A stretch of 64,000 bases of DNA from a virus. The first letter of the stretch is position 1. Each line of letters opens with the position of its first letter. Below, one piece after another: positions 46,410 to 57,400 of this stretch. The stretch is taken from positions 62,001 to 126,000 of the IMG/VR virus record IMGVR_UViG_3300007513_000007; one strand, given 5' to 3'. The notes below the pieces were generated by a model. It saw only the letters and a program-made list of their open reading frames with translations. It made no database searches and was not told the origin of the DNA. The position numbers were made by a program, and so were the translations under genes.

Positions 46410-46442
46410 GGGGGTTCCCACTCTCCCCCCTCCCCGTAAAGA
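46410..46442 (+). promoter_or_regulatory. Phage-type promoter for the WGR gene
   Basis: Perfect GGGGGTTCC, 18-nt spacer ending in CG, TAAAGA. In the other direction a CG-TATAGC box (46375-46380 region) faces left towards 46362, without a clear G-rich partner. Confidence 0.75.
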
Positions 46443-46461
46443 GGAGGAAGGAGACAGTAAA

Positions 46462-46974
46462 ATGCCTACACCGACAACCATTGGACAAGCTACACGGGCC
46501 TACCATGCGGGACAGCCTTTCCTCATCCGTCTGGAGTACCGAGGATCTAACCACAAGAACGAGTGTGGATACTCTTCCAAGTGGTGGACCCTGGAGTATG
46601 ACCCGAAGCGAGGGTCGATACACGAGGTCTACTGCAACTGGGGCGCTACCGGAACAACTGGACGAGCAAACCCGGTCGTGTACGACTTCGAGAAGGCGTC
46701 AAAGAAGTTTGACGAGAAGATGTACAAGAAGGGCTACACCTACTGCTCCTCTACTAATGGCGGTGCCTACAACCTCAAGAGCGCGGCTCCTGTGAAGGAG
46801 AAGCTGGCTTCCATGCCTTTCCCCTTCAACGCCATTCACTCCATCCATTCGCAGGGGGATGGTTATGTCGCGATGGACGAGAACGGTGCCCTTCTGATGT
46901 CTCTGCTGCCAAACGTGGCGCAAGAGCTTATCGGTATGAGCGAAGACCTCCGTACTCGCAGCCCTTGGGCTTGA
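46462..46974 (+). CDS. WGR-domain protein, 170 residues
   Basis: KWWTLEYDPKRGSIHEVYCN, WGATGTTGRANPVVYDFEKA and FDEKMYKKGYTYC match the WGR domain (WG-x-x-G-x-x-G then an F-x(n)-K-x-x-K-GY pattern), a module that binds nucleic acids in PARPs and some bacterial proteins. The rest is a compact C-terminal region (PFPFNAIHSIHSQGDGY). AAGGAG precedes the ATG. Stands alone on the plus strand between minus operons. Confidence 0.75.
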   Translation: MPTPTTIGQATRAYHAGQPFLIRLEYRGSNHKNECGYSSKWWTLEYDPKRGSIHEVYCNWGATGTTGRANPVVYDFEKASKKFDEKMYKKGYTYCSSTNGGAYNLKSAAPVKEKLASMPFPFNAIHSIHSQGDGYVAMDENGALLMSLLPNVAQELIGMSEDLRTRSPWA

Positions 46975-46978
46975 GAGC

Positions 46979-49900
46979 CTACGGGCAGGGATCGTCGCTG
47001 GCAGGATCAATGTTCGGGTAGGGGGCAAGTTCAATGTTCGCGTCTTCAGCACCCTTGGTGTGACCGCTTACCATCGGATACCCCTCCAGCCGATAACGAT
47101 CCGCAGCCGAGTAGCCCTTACCGTACCCGGTGGGGCTAATCTGCCCAGCCAAGAGATAGTCTGTGCCTTCCTCAAGAGGCCCGCGTCCGTAGATTGCTGT
47201 GGTAGCAACCACCATCTGAACCTCATCCCCATAAGAGGTAGTCTCATTAGTGGAGAAGGCTGTTTCCTTGTAGTTCCGAACCAGGAAGGCACGACCAACC
47301 AAAGCAGCACCCTTCAGGACAGGGGCATCTTCCGTGCTCCACCCTCCAAAACTCCACTCCACCGGCCCTCCGGGGAGCTTGTCGAGGTTGTATAGGGAGC
47401 CGCCGCCCCGGTACAAACGGAACTGCCTGACGCCCGCTGGAGCGTCATAAGAGTAGGCGAGGTACTGCTCAACGGCCCCGTCCACCATTCCAATAGAAGC
47501 GCCAGCTTCGCCCAGCAGTCTCCGATACTCCCCCTCTTGTCCGAGAGGTGACGTCACCGTGGGTGCGAAGTCAGAGACCGTTGCTTTGCTGTCGAAAGGC
47601 ATCCCGACACGCAACGGGTCTTCCCCAACAAAGTCCGAGTCTTGGACCAGGATTCCAAGAGGCAGTCGTTCTGTCATTCCCGCTACGTTCACAGGTGTAG
47701 GACTACCGATGCTCGCCGCGCCGTTCATCGGGATGTCCGGTGCCCATAGAGTGAGCCGGTTCAGGTTCGTCAAGTTGTTGGGAACCGAGCCGAAACCACC
47801 TATTCCACCTCTCCAGCCCAGTATTCCGGGAGACGGCAGCCACTTATCAATCCGGCCACCGAGGACGGCGTGTTGCGAACCACCTGCGGTCCTGTCGGTG
47901 TTCAACTCCACCACAATATCCTGGCCCGCCGAACCCCCATCAAGGGACGTAAGCCATACTTTGTTGTCCCCCGTGTAAGTGGGCATCACCCGCAAGCCTC
48001 TAATCAGACGTTGGTTCTGGCTTCCACTGATCATCAGCGTATACAGGGCGAGTGCGGAGGCAGTGGCATCTGCACCAACAGTCAGGACGGCGCTTCCCCA
48101 TTCATAGGTGACTGCCACCTCACCCCTTCGGATGGTGATCGTCTCGTTACCGTCGGCAGTTGAAAGCAAGCTGTTGGTGACGACGCTGTAGCCTACCCCA
48201 CCCTGGTTCGCCCAAGAGGGTTGTCCTTCAGTGAAGGCGCGTGCAGCAACCTGATACTGGGGTGCCGTGGCCGATGCCGGGATCCGGCCTCCCGAATCAT
48301 TCAGGTAGCCGACATCCGTGATGGTTCCCGGAAAAACAGAACCCCCGATTTTTCCGGTTCCCAGCGTAGTGTAAAAGTCACACGCGGCAAGGATTTCCAG
48401 AGAGCGTGGGTTGGGCTTCTCGGGGATCTGGGTGTACCCGTGGGCATTGTCATACTGTTGAATAGCTGCGTGGATTTCGTAGGCATTAGCCACCGAAACC
48501 TGCCCGTACCGGGTCGAGTAGTCAGTAAGTCCAGGACTCCGAACAGAGAGGCCCTTGGTCATGTAGGGGTCGCCCTGGTACACAGACCTTCGATACGCGA
48601 TGTAGGTCTGTGTGTCGTTTGGAGCGGCTGCGGGGATCACCATCTCACAGTCAGTCAAGTTCCCAAGCGCCGTGGGGTCGTTTCCTTCACCGTTGTGGAT
48701 ACGCACAGCAACATAGTTGTTGTCGTCAATGAACCCGGTGCCGAACCCAAAGCAGGTGAACTGAACAAGGAAGTCGAAATCATCCCAGTCTTCACCGTCC
48801 GTGTAGTGGGCAGACCGGCGAATATCGATCACGTCTTCTGGGATCATGTAGGTATGAGAGCCAGAATCACCGGTAACATCTTCACCGCCGCTGCGGTTGA
48901 TGTAGAGGGTCTGCTTGTCTGCACCTGTCCGAAGCAGGTTGGGGATATGGCCTGTCACTGGGGTTACCCGGTCAGCCTCCCATGCCCCAATACCATCCCA
49001 GTCCCGCATGTCGTAAACGCCGTAAACACGGGCGATGCCGAGGTATGGGGGAAGCTCAACACCCCGGAGTCCTCGGGGAGTGTCCGTCGAGATGACGTTT
49101 ACATCCTCTCGGCAGCGACCCTGGTAGCAAGTGCCAGCGCCACCGGAGATGGCTCCGTACTGGCCGTACTCCAAGCCTGTAGTAGCCGGATCTCCAGTCT
49201 GACAGTACATGAATCCAACGCCTGCGACCCCGCCGTTGTCCGTGCCACCGATGACATTGAATACCTGGGAGGAGTCAGAGGTGTTGTCGTGGAAGAGGTG
49301 GTTCACACCTTCCAAAAAGGAACCCGTCCCGGCACCGCTTGTGTCTTGGTAGAAGGGGATGTCCTGACGACCAAAGCGAGGCATGTACTGCGGAGGCAAG
49401 GAATATCCCCAAGTACGGGACCCCTGAAAGAGACCTGCGCCGTCAATGCTTGATCCCGCCCCTGGCCCGAGGGCGTAGGTTGCCGGGTACAAGGCCGTGC
49501 TTGCGCTCAAATCATAGAGGGGGAGGGTCATGCCCTTGTGCTGGAAGGGACGGAAAAGAACCGTCTTCGACCCAGGATCAACGAATAGCTCTGATTCACG
49601 GGACTCTTGTGAGAGGTGGATCCTTCCACCGCCGTAAGATTCCGCGTAGGGGGCGCTCATGCCCTTGCTGTCCAACCGATTCCAGGTCTGGAGCAACTCG
49701 GTCGGGTAGTAGGATTCCGCTACCGAAACGACGCCCGCCTCCGAATAGAACACAGGGTCAATCGAGGTGGGTGCCTGCCGAAGCAGGCTGGATCCAGGCT
49801 GGATCACGGCAAAGGCATCAATGCCCTCGTTTGCAACCCGCGCTGTGCCACCCCGACCGGGGGAGTAGGAAAGCGTGAGGCTAACGAGGAAATCCCCACT

Positions 49901-52456
49901 GATGGGCTGGGCAATGGGGTTGGCCCCCAGATTTGACGAGTTCCAGGGGTTCGCTTGGCCTGCGAAATCCCCGTCAATATCAGTGAATACAATGCAAGCC
50001 GCAGCCTGCCCTGTAACCGCGCCTGTACCGTCCTCCGCGCTTGTCATCCAAGAGCGTGCTTCAGCGGACACGTTGTTTTCCGCAATCATGGCTGGGGGAA
50101 AGGTCCCTTCCACCTTCGCCACCACCATCCGATCACTGGCCGACGCCAAGAAGGGAGTGTATGCCGCAGTCTGGCCCGCCCCGAGCACTCGCCAGCACCC
50201 GTTGTTAGATGCGTTGGAGCACCCGGTCACCACCAAAAATACCTCGGTACTTATTCCCGAACGGTCTTGCCCGTTATTGGTCAGCAACCCAAAGAGGGTG
50301 TTCTTGCCGTGGTAGAGAGGATGGGTGAGGAGGGCGGGGTCGTTACGGAAAGCCCCCGCAGTGTTCTTGGAGTACCAGTCTCCAGCGAGATCGAAATCCA
50401 GTCCGGTAAAGACGATTTCATCGTAGCCTCCGACAGAGGTGCCTGGGGACAAGTCAGCCGTCGTTACCTGAAGCTCCAGGTCAAGGAGTCCCCCCAAGAA
50501 AATAAAAGGGTACTGGAAATCAGTGATGGACAGAGGGTACTGCGGCCCAGGCTTCAGTGTGGCACTCTCCCCCGGAGTAGGGGTGGCCGTCGCCTGCTGG
50601 TCCAGGTACTGCACCGTCACAGGGGCCTGCAACCCTTCCTTGCCCCTCATTGAAGGCGGTCGGCCCTGAAGCAACGCCATCTCCCTGGGGTTCACGAACC
50701 GCACAGCCCGTTCTGTTCCTGCACGCATCGAACCCCGCGCACCACTGGTGCCGTCGTTGCCTCCGATAAACAAGAAGATGGAGTCGCCGTTGCTGATGCC
50801 AGCGGCATCGGTTTGTTGCCCAGAAGCCGAGAAATCAGCGGCAACGTCCCACGCATGAGAGCTTGCCCAAGAGGTAACGGGGGCAGCGCCGCCCTGGTCC
50901 GCAAGGAGAAGCGTCACGTCTGCCTGCATAACTGCTGCGTCCGAGAAGCCGGTCCTGATACCATCAGGCCCGTCCAGAGCAACGGTCTGTGCTGGAACCG
51001 TGGAGGAGCCATCGTTCCAAAGGGTGTCCACCTCAACGACCACGGTGCCTTCGTCATCATTGACTGCACCCTGCTTCCAGGTCGAATGAAGCTCACCCTG
51101 AAGCAGCTTGCTCAAGTTGTGGGCGAGAAGCTGGTCGTAGTCCCATTCCGAAGGGGTAACGCCTCGGCGCATGTCCAGGATGTCGGCATTGATGATCTGA
51201 TCCGAGAAAAGACCATCGGGGCGGGAGTTGAAGAAGGTAAGAGGAGTGCCAGCCAGATGAACGGTGTCCTGCGTTCCCCAGCGACCCCGGCCTTGGTCAG
51301 TCGTTCCCGAAGACCCGTTGTTGATTGTCATGGTGCCGGTTGCTACATCCATCGTCGTGACATGGACGATTTCATCGCCAAGTTTCACGAAGACATGGTC
51401 CCAGGAGAGGTCGGAGTTGTCCCACCCCGAACCGGCCAGCCCTGTAAGAGCCACTGATCCAGTAACCCCAGCGGCGAGGCTGTCTGTAAGGGAGACCTGG
51501 GTAAAGGTCTTCTCTGCTTCAGCAGCCTCCGTCAGCGAAACCGAGAAGGGGTTCCGGTTGAGAGCACCGTTCTGGTTTGCGGCAGTAGACCCATTGAGGG
51601 CAGCCACGAAGTTATCGCTGTTCCTGCGGAATACCGAACAGATGGGGATGGCATAGCTGTACCCATCTACTGTTTTGAGGTCATTGGTCGGGTCGCCGTT
51701 CCCTGCACGCCACAGTCCAGGATCCCCAAGCGCATCACGCATGTTGGTCCAACCCAGCCCCGTCACGGGAGTGGTTGCTGCGCCCTGCGCGAGCACGTTG
51801 GTGTCATCAAGACCGTCAGGCCAAGTAGCAAGATCAATGCTTTGTCCTGCACCGTCACCGCTACCGAAAACCCTGATTCGGTACTGAACCTGGAGCCTTT
51901 CAGTAGTCTCGAACCCAATCGTCGGATCTTCGATGTCATCGGGTTCGTTGGTTCCACCGAACATGGTGTTCCCGTACTTCCAGATGAAGGCTGCGCTGGG
52001 CTTGTTCTCTGTCGAGGGGTTGGGGGCCACCTGGGCCAACCACACCTCAAGAAAAACGAAGTCGATGCGGGTATCGGAGGCCGGGGGCGGCCACAAGTTG
52101 AGCTTGTTGCTGGGGTGAGCATCCGTATTGGAAGTCCCGGTAACGGGGATGACCCATCCGTTCACGTTCGCCCAGAGGATCGGGGACGTTTCGCTGGGTG
52201 CTTCGTTGCCAAACAACAGCCAGTTCGACCAATCAGGGTCAGTGACGTAGTCAGCAGACGCCCTCACAGGGTCCAAAAGCCACCCGGAGTGCATCTTTGC
52301 CCGGTTCTCGGTGGCGGCTCTTTCCCAGTCCACCTGGGCCATCAAGTTGAGTTCTGAATCAAGGGGCGGCTTGCTCGCCTGCCACACAACCACCTGAAAC
52401 TGACGATTAGACGCCGAGAGCGTGCGGCTTACGCCATTTCCGAAGTCCTGTGCCAT
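46979..52456 (-). CDS. Giant virion protein, 1825 residues
   Basis: Largest of a paralogous pair with 60464-63853. Both share KPPLDSELNLM-like text near the N-terminus, TRIDFVFLEVW, DPTIGFETTERLQVQYRIRV, GDPGLWRAG, VDGYSYAIPICSVFRRN and RPDGLFSDQIINADILDMR. The remainder is long, beta-rich and Gly/Asn/Thr-rich, typical of baseplate or tail-fibre scaffolding. No enzyme motif is visible. The gap upstream lacks the phage promoter motif. Confidence 0.75.
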   Translation of the reverse strand: MAQDFGNGVSRTLSASNRQFQVVVWQASKPPLDSELNLMAQVDWERAATENRAKMHSGWLLDPVRASADYVTDPDWSNWLLFGNEAPSETSPILWANVNGWVIPVTGTSNTDAHPSNKLNLWPPPASDTRIDFVFLEVWLAQVAPNPSTENKPSAAFIWKYGNTMFGGTNEPDDIEDPTIGFETTERLQVQYRIRVFGSGDGAGQSIDLATWPDGLDDTNVLAQGAATTPVTGLGWTNMRDALGDPGLWRAGNGDPTNDLKTVDGYSYAIPICSVFRRNSDNFVAALNGSTAANQNGALNRNPFSVSLTEAAEAEKTFTQVSLTDSLAAGVTGSVALTGLAGSGWDNSDLSWDHVFVKLGDEIVHVTTMDVATGTMTINNGSSGTTDQGRGRWGTQDTVHLAGTPLTFFNSRPDGLFSDQIINADILDMRRGVTPSEWDYDQLLAHNLSKLLQGELHSTWKQGAVNDDEGTVVVEVDTLWNDGSSTVPAQTVALDGPDGIRTGFSDAAVMQADVTLLLADQGGAAPVTSWASSHAWDVAADFSASGQQTDAAGISNGDSIFLFIGGNDGTSGARGSMRAGTERAVRFVNPREMALLQGRPPSMRGKEGLQAPVTVQYLDQQATATPTPGESATLKPGPQYPLSITDFQYPFIFLGGLLDLELQVTTADLSPGTSVGGYDEIVFTGLDFDLAGDWYSKNTAGAFRNDPALLTHPLYHGKNTLFGLLTNNGQDRSGISTEVFLVVTGCSNASNNGCWRVLGAGQTAAYTPFLASASDRMVVAKVEGTFPPAMIAENNVSAEARSWMTSAEDGTGAVTGQAAACIVFTDIDGDFAGQANPWNSSNLGANPIAQPISGDFLVSLTLSYSPGRGGTARVANEGIDAFAVIQPGSSLLRQAPTSIDPVFYSEAGVVSVAESYYPTELLQTWNRLDSKGMSAPYAESYGGGRIHLSQESRESELFVDPGSKTVLFRPFQHKGMTLPLYDLSASTALYPATYALGPGAGSSIDGAGLFQGSRTWGYSLPPQYMPRFGRQDIPFYQDTSGAGTGSFLEGVNHLFHDNTSDSSQVFNVIGGTDNGGVAGVGFMYCQTGDPATTGLEYGQYGAISGGAGTCYQGRCREDVNVISTDTPRGLRGVELPPYLGIARVYGVYDMRDWDGIGAWEADRVTPVTGHIPNLLRTGADKQTLYINRSGGEDVTGDSGSHTYMIPEDVIDIRRSAHYTDGEDWDDFDFLVQFTCFGFGTGFIDDNNYVAVRIHNGEGNDPTALGNLTDCEMVIPAAAPNDTQTYIAYRRSVYQGDPYMTKGLSVRSPGLTDYSTRYGQVSVANAYEIHAAIQQYDNAHGYTQIPEKPNPRSLEILAACDFYTTLGTGKIGGSVFPGTITDVGYLNDSGGRIPASATAPQYQVAARAFTEGQPSWANQGGVGYSVVTNSLLSTADGNETITIRRGEVAVTYEWGSAVLTVGADATASALALYTLMISGSQNQRLIRGLRVMPTYTGDNKVWLTSLDGGSAGQDIVVELNTDRTAGGSQHAVLGGRIDKWLPSPGILGWRGGIGGFGSVPNNLTNLNRLTLWAPDIPMNGAASIGSPTPVNVAGMTERLPLGILVQDSDFVGEDPLRVGMPFDSKATVSDFAPTVTSPLGQEGEYRRLLGEAGASIGMVDGAVEQYLAYSYDAPAGVRQFRLYRGGGSLYNLDKLPGGPVEWSFGGWSTEDAPVLKGAALVGRAFLVRNYKETAFSTNETTSYGDEVQMVVATTAIYGRGPLEEGTDYLLAGQISPTGYGKGYSAADRYRLEGYPMVSGHTKGAEDANIELAPYPNIDPASDDPCP

Positions 52457-52537
52457 GTTCGTACATTCTCCGATGAAAGCAAGGTGGGGTCACGCCCTAC
52501 CCTACCCCCGCGAACGATATAGAAAGGCGACCGGGCA

Positions 52538-52711
52538 TCACTGATTAGATAGCGCCCGAAGTTTTACCTTGGCCTTGGCCTTGGCTTTTTCTGAAGCAGA
52601 GGGGTTGCGAAGGATGGCGCTGAAGTATTTTTGCCTTCCCGCCGCCCACTTGGATGACTGCTCCCGGTTCAAATCCTTGGCCCTGATGATATGTCGAGGT
52701 TCGTCACTCAT
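52538..52711 (-). CDS. Small basic protein, 57 residues
   Basis: MSDEPRHIIRAKDLNREQSS, then a Lys/Ala-rich end with four KA repeats. The ribosome-binding site is weak; coupling to the upstream gene (3 bases away) is likely. Function unknown; perhaps DNA- or assembly-related. Confidence 0.55.
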   Translation of the reverse strand: MSDEPRHIIRAKDLNREQSSKWAAGRQKYFSAILRNPSASEKAKAKAKVKLRALSNQ

Positions 52712-52714
52712 GGC

Positions 52715-53506
52715 TTACCCGCTTACCCAGGAATCCACGAAGAGGACGCAGAACCCTAAAAGGACATACTCATTTCTGGGGTGGTTGTTGAGAAAGCACA
52801 CCCGAAGGTTTGCTCCCAGGTTTACAAGATCCGTAGGCTCCAAGTATCCGGCCTGATACCAAGTAGCCCCGTCATCGTTACTCAAATAGGCATCCACCAA
52901 GGCTTCAGCAGGAGTAACGTGTCGAAGAAACCGATAACCGGGCTGATTCCCAAGGTTGACGGTGGAGGATCCGTAGCCTCGGGCTACATCCTCCTGTCGC
53001 GCAACTTCAGCTACCGCGTACCACACCATTCCCTCATCAGTTCCTGCGGGGTCGGTTGTCACGGCTGAAATGTCGATGGTGTCTGTGACGAGAAGCCCCT
53101 TACGGCCTCCAGCAGCACTGTTCCTCTTGAGGAGGGTCACACACCCAGGTGCGTTCCCGCTGGGCGCTCCTACGCCTCTCCCCACCATGCAACGAGGGCC
53201 TGATGCCCCAGCCACAGCCGGAACGGGAGCGCCTGGAGCCAAGTCCAAGGCTACGATGTCAGCCGCTTCAATCAAGAAGTTGTAGTGGATGAACTCATAC
53301 ATCGGATACCGAACCAGCAACTCTTGTGCAGAAAGCCCAGAAAGACCGGCCCCTTGCGGGAGGATCTGGGAGCTTTCAGTGATGCTGACGGCGGCACCGT
53401 CTGGAATAGGAAACGGATAATGGCCGCTCATGTTCGTGTACTCCCCTTGGGGAGTAGCACTCGCTCTCACGATCCGATTGGTCGCCAAATCTACAATAGC
53501 CCTCAT
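52715..53506 (-). CDS. Unknown virion-region protein, 263 residues
   Basis: Starts MRAIVDLATNRIVRASATPQ and continues with beta-rich, Ala/Gly/Val-rich text (IVALDLAPGAPVPAVAGASG, ESYRFL-like FLRHVTPAEALVDAYLSNDD). Context between virion genes suggests a structural role. ATG overlaps the methyltransferase stop. Confidence 0.6.
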   Translation of the reverse strand: MRAIVDLATNRIVRASATPQGEYTNMSGHYPFPIPDGAAVSITESSQILPQGAGLSGLSAQELLVRYPMYEFIHYNFLIEAADIVALDLAPGAPVPAVAGASGPRCMVGRGVGAPSGNAPGCVTLLKRNSAAGGRKGLLVTDTIDISAVTTDPAGTDEGMVWYAVAEVARQEDVARGYGSSTVNLGNQPGYRFLRHVTPAEALVDAYLSNDDGATWYQAGYLEPTDLVNLGANLRVCFLNNHPRNEYVLLGFCVLFVDSWVSG

Positions 53507-54471
53507 TGGTTACCCTTCTTGATGAAGACCTTGGGCGACAACTCTTTCGTGCGGAGAGGAGCCTTCAAGTCGGTTGCAATAGTCTTGGTTGCGACAGCGG
53601 TTACCACCCCTTTCGAGTTGAAGGTAAGCCCCTCTACCGTTGTGGGGACAGCTTGTTCCTCCTTGGCCGCCTTGCGGATCTTGTCGGTCGCCGCCTTACG
53701 GTTGTACTTTCCGTTGTTGATGTAGGTGAGGTGGCCGTAAAGCTCGGGCAACGGGATGTTCTGTGCATGGCCGTCTGCTGTGTAAAGCAAGACGTCCATC
53801 TTGGCCTCGTCTGCCGCGCTCGGGTTCTTCAACTGATCCGGGGTGATGAAAGCCCTGGCACCAGAACCCGCCAACCCTCTGTAAGAGGCTGTGAGATTCG
53901 TATAGTTGCTCGCAAGGCGTCCAAGATGCTGGGGAAGCAACGCATCAATGCGGTTTTTGTTGCCCACAATGCAGAACCCAAAAGGGCACTTGAGAAAGAC
54001 GAGTTCCATCAAGAGCTTGTCTTCTCTCTCGTCGCTATCCCATAGAGCATGGCGGCACGAAACCACAAAGTCCCAGTTTTCCTCGGTTCCCTTGAGGAAC
54101 TCCCAGGTGTTGCCGACCTGAAACACGGGGGAGTTGTTGAACCCCATGCCCCCGGCAAGTGCTTGGGCGCTCTGCACCTGGGGAATGGCAATGTCGATGC
54201 CGCAGTAGGTGATGTCTGGACGAACAGCCGCGATTCGCGAGGCCAGCAACCCTGACCCGCACCCAAGCTCCAAAACCCTGGTAGCTCCCGCAGGAATCTG
54301 GGCGGCGATCTCATCGAAGACCGTCGTGATTTCCCCTTCGGACCACCACCCTGAATCAGTTTTCGGCATCCAACCGTTGCGGACCATGTAGTTGGCAGGC
54401 TCTTTGAGGGCAGCCGAGGAAGACGCCGCAAGGGCGTCCACGATTCTTACGCGGCGTGAAAGTTCAGACAT
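53503..54471 (-). CDS. Class I SAM-dependent methyltransferase in the virion gene cluster
   Basis: 322 residues. TRVLELGCGSGLLASRIA (near residue 65) is the glycine-rich SAM-binding motif, followed by YCGIDIAIPQVQSAQAL and WDFVVSCRHALWD, giving the order of motifs I-IV of a class I methyltransferase. The C-terminal third (from about 230) is a separate basic domain. Its substrate is unknown; location among tail genes suggests modification of a virion or surface component. AGAGG precedes the ATG. Confidence 0.75.
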   Translation of the reverse strand: MSELSRRVRIVDALAASSSAALKEPANYMVRNGWMPKTDSGWWSEGEITTVFDEIAAQIPAGATRVLELGCGSGLLASRIAAVRPDITYCGIDIAIPQVQSAQALAGGMGFNNSPVFQVGNTWEFLKGTEENWDFVVSCRHALWDSDEREDKLLMELVFLKCPFGFCIVGNKNRIDALLPQHLGRLASNYTNLTASYRGLAGSGARAFITPDQLKNPSAADEAKMDVLLYTADGHAQNIPLPELYGHLTYINNGKYNRKAATDKIRKAAKEEQAVPTTVEGLTFNSKGVVTAVATKTIATDLKAPLRTKELSPKVFIKKGNQ

Positions 54472-54489
54472 GGGAAACCTCTACTTGCA

Positions 54490-57400
54490 TCATCCGTTCA
54501 CGTTACCGATGTTCTTGTTGGTGGCATGGCTCCAAGTCAAACCACCATCGAAGTTGTCAGTGGAGGCTGCCATGTCGGTATTGAGGTTGCTGTTGATGAC
54601 AGACGCCGTGAAGTTGGTGTTGAACATGTCTGTCACAACCGCACGGGTTGCCTGATAGTTGACGCAGGAGTTCCCTGTGATGTTCCAGAACTTGAGTTCC
54701 CCTGGCTCCAGAGAAGAAGCAAGCACCAAGCCGTTCCGACCTGCATCCTTGCTCTGGTTGCGAAGACTATTATCAGCGATGGTAAACACGTTCATCGCAG
54801 TGGGGCCGAACATCCCCTCAATGACAAGATCCCCGACGGCACTGATGTCACCACTTCCCGTAGTGGCCGTATTCCCAGCCGTGCTCTCGATACTGTTGCC
54901 GATGAACTGAAACTCTCGTACCGCCGTAGTAGCAAGGCCGGGGCCGACAGCGATGCCCCACTGACCATGACCTCGAACACGGTTATTGTTGAAGCCCCAC
55001 TGAGTCACCTGACCAAGACACACCGCATAAATGCCGACTGTTCCTTGGGCGGTGTCAGGCAGCGGGTTGAGGAAAAGGATCTGGTTACGGCTCACGTCCC
55101 AGAAGTTGCATAGGAAGTTGTCACCACCCCCTCCTGTAACCAAGTCCACCCCCGTGAAATCATTAGTGGGTTCGTGGGTGATCTGGTTGTCACAGACGGA
55201 GAAGTTCCTGAAAATCTGATTCCCGGCCTCCCAGGCAATACCCTTCACCCCTCGATACTGTACGTTGTGAATGGCGTTTCCATCCACCTTCAACCCCACC
55301 CAGTCCACCATGTAGTCCTGAAGAAAGCCTCGGTTCCCCAACCGGATGCCATGCTCGGTGTCGATGATGGAGTTCGTGCAGACGCTTACATTGGTGAAGT
55401 AAGCACCCCCGCTGCTGTTGTCGTGCTGGATATGGACGCCGCCAATGCTTTGGTTTTCAACGGTGTTTCCTTGGATAAGGTTCCCGTCTACCTTGCAGCC
55501 TTCCAACACGTTGAGGGCGTCTGCAACGAAGTTGATCTGACCGTTATCGCTGATACTCACCTTCACAGTAGCATTGGTGCTGATGTTGTTGTCGCAGAGC
55601 GATGCGTTGTACATCGCTCCATACGCATCAACGCGGATTCCTTCATAGGTGTTCTGTCTGACGCTGTTGCCGTCAATGTTGACCAGCGTGCTGGTATCCG
55701 GTGTGAGCAGCCGGATACCGTAACCGAGAGACTGACCCTCCACCTTGTTGATCTGATTCCCCACAACACTGATCTGCGAGATTTGGGACCATGCGTCCAA
55801 GTTCAACACAATCCCAGGCGCGTCGAAGTCGTTACCTCCAACCTGAACCAAGTTGTTGGCGACCCGGACATTCTTGAGAAGGTCCAGTGTCCCGCTTGAC
55901 CCGCTGATCTTGAGTCCACTACAGCTACCGGACCCTCTCGTCCCGCACCGGAGAATGGTGTTTTCAGAGATGTTCCACCCCTGGTCCTTTCCGGCAGTGC
56001 CGCCCTCGGACCCAACCCACAACTCGATACCGGCCTGCCCAGCACCCGTGATGGTGTTGCCTGTCATGTTCAGGTTCTTCCAGGAGTTGCCCTGGGTATG
56101 CTTGAGGTAAATCCCAACAGGGAAGTATTGGGCTGCGGCATCCCCCTCACCCAGTTCCGTTAGGGTGTTGTCGGAAATCGTTACGCCGTTCCCTCCAATA
56201 TCCAAGTAAATCCCGTGACACCCCCTCACCAACTCGTTCCCACGAATGTTGTTGTTAGAGATAGAAGCCCCTTGAAGGCTCGTCAGGTACTGGCCGCCGC
56301 TGGTCGTGCCGATAATCGTGATTGCCAGGAAGGGGTTGACGTTGAACAAGCTGCCTGGGTTGACGTCCCCGACACTGCTGATGATGTTGCCGTCCACTTT
56401 GAGGTTCTTCACAACCTGGACGTTCCCGGTCACACCGTTAGTGAAGTTGCAGTAGATGGCGTGTACGTCATTGATGGGGCGAATCTCGTTGTTCGAGATT
56501 GAAACCCCATCGACATCACCCGCGACACCGTTGAAGTCCACGTCAAAGCTGATTTCGCCGTTCTGGCAGTCGTTGTTTTCAATGACAATGTCTTCGATGT
56601 CGATGCCGCCGCTCGCAGCCGCCTTATGCTCAATCTCAATCTCAATCGCGTGGCCGTTGTCGTCGGTGACGTTGTAGGTCGAGATGAGGCGGTTCCGACA
56701 GATCGACCAGTTAGAGATCGGGTTTGTGTTGGTTTCGTGCCGAAGGCTGAAGGTTCCACCGTCACCCACGCCGCCCCCGCCAGGGGAAGCCGACCTGCCT
56801 CCGAAAGCAGTGTTGTCCTCGATGGTGAGCCTATCGACTGCCACCCCTCGCGTCGTGGCTTGGATCGGCCAGAAGCCTGACGGAATATACGGGAGGTTCC
56901 CGCCTCGAAACATCCAAAGGCGGTTGTTTACGATAGAAATGTCTTGGGCGTCGAGAGCGATCCAAGTAGCTGGGGTAGCGCCGAGGTTTTGCTGGGTCCA
57001 GTAGATGCCCCAAGTGTTCGTCGCAATATCGTTGCCCGCGATAGCGATGTTCTGCATTTTGCTTTCGGGGTACGTCAGGAGGATGCCGGTGTGCAGCCAC
57101 AACGGTTGTGAGAGGTCTCCGTTGTCCCCACCGATTCGGTTGTCCTTGATCTGCACGCCTGTCAGAATGGGTCGATCCGACCCGGCAACAGCCGCCTGAA
57201 GATGGACCCCCACGCCTCCCTGGTTTGCCAGGGCACCCGTAACTTCCGGGATGATGTTGTTGCAGATCGACACTTCTCGCATGGTTGTGTCACCCGTGGG
57301 GTGCATCCAAATCCCGTGGTTGTAAGCCTTGTCGAGAATGTTCCCGTCAATCTTGACGCCTCGAACATTTGCTTCTTCAGCCACTGCCACGCAGATTCCT

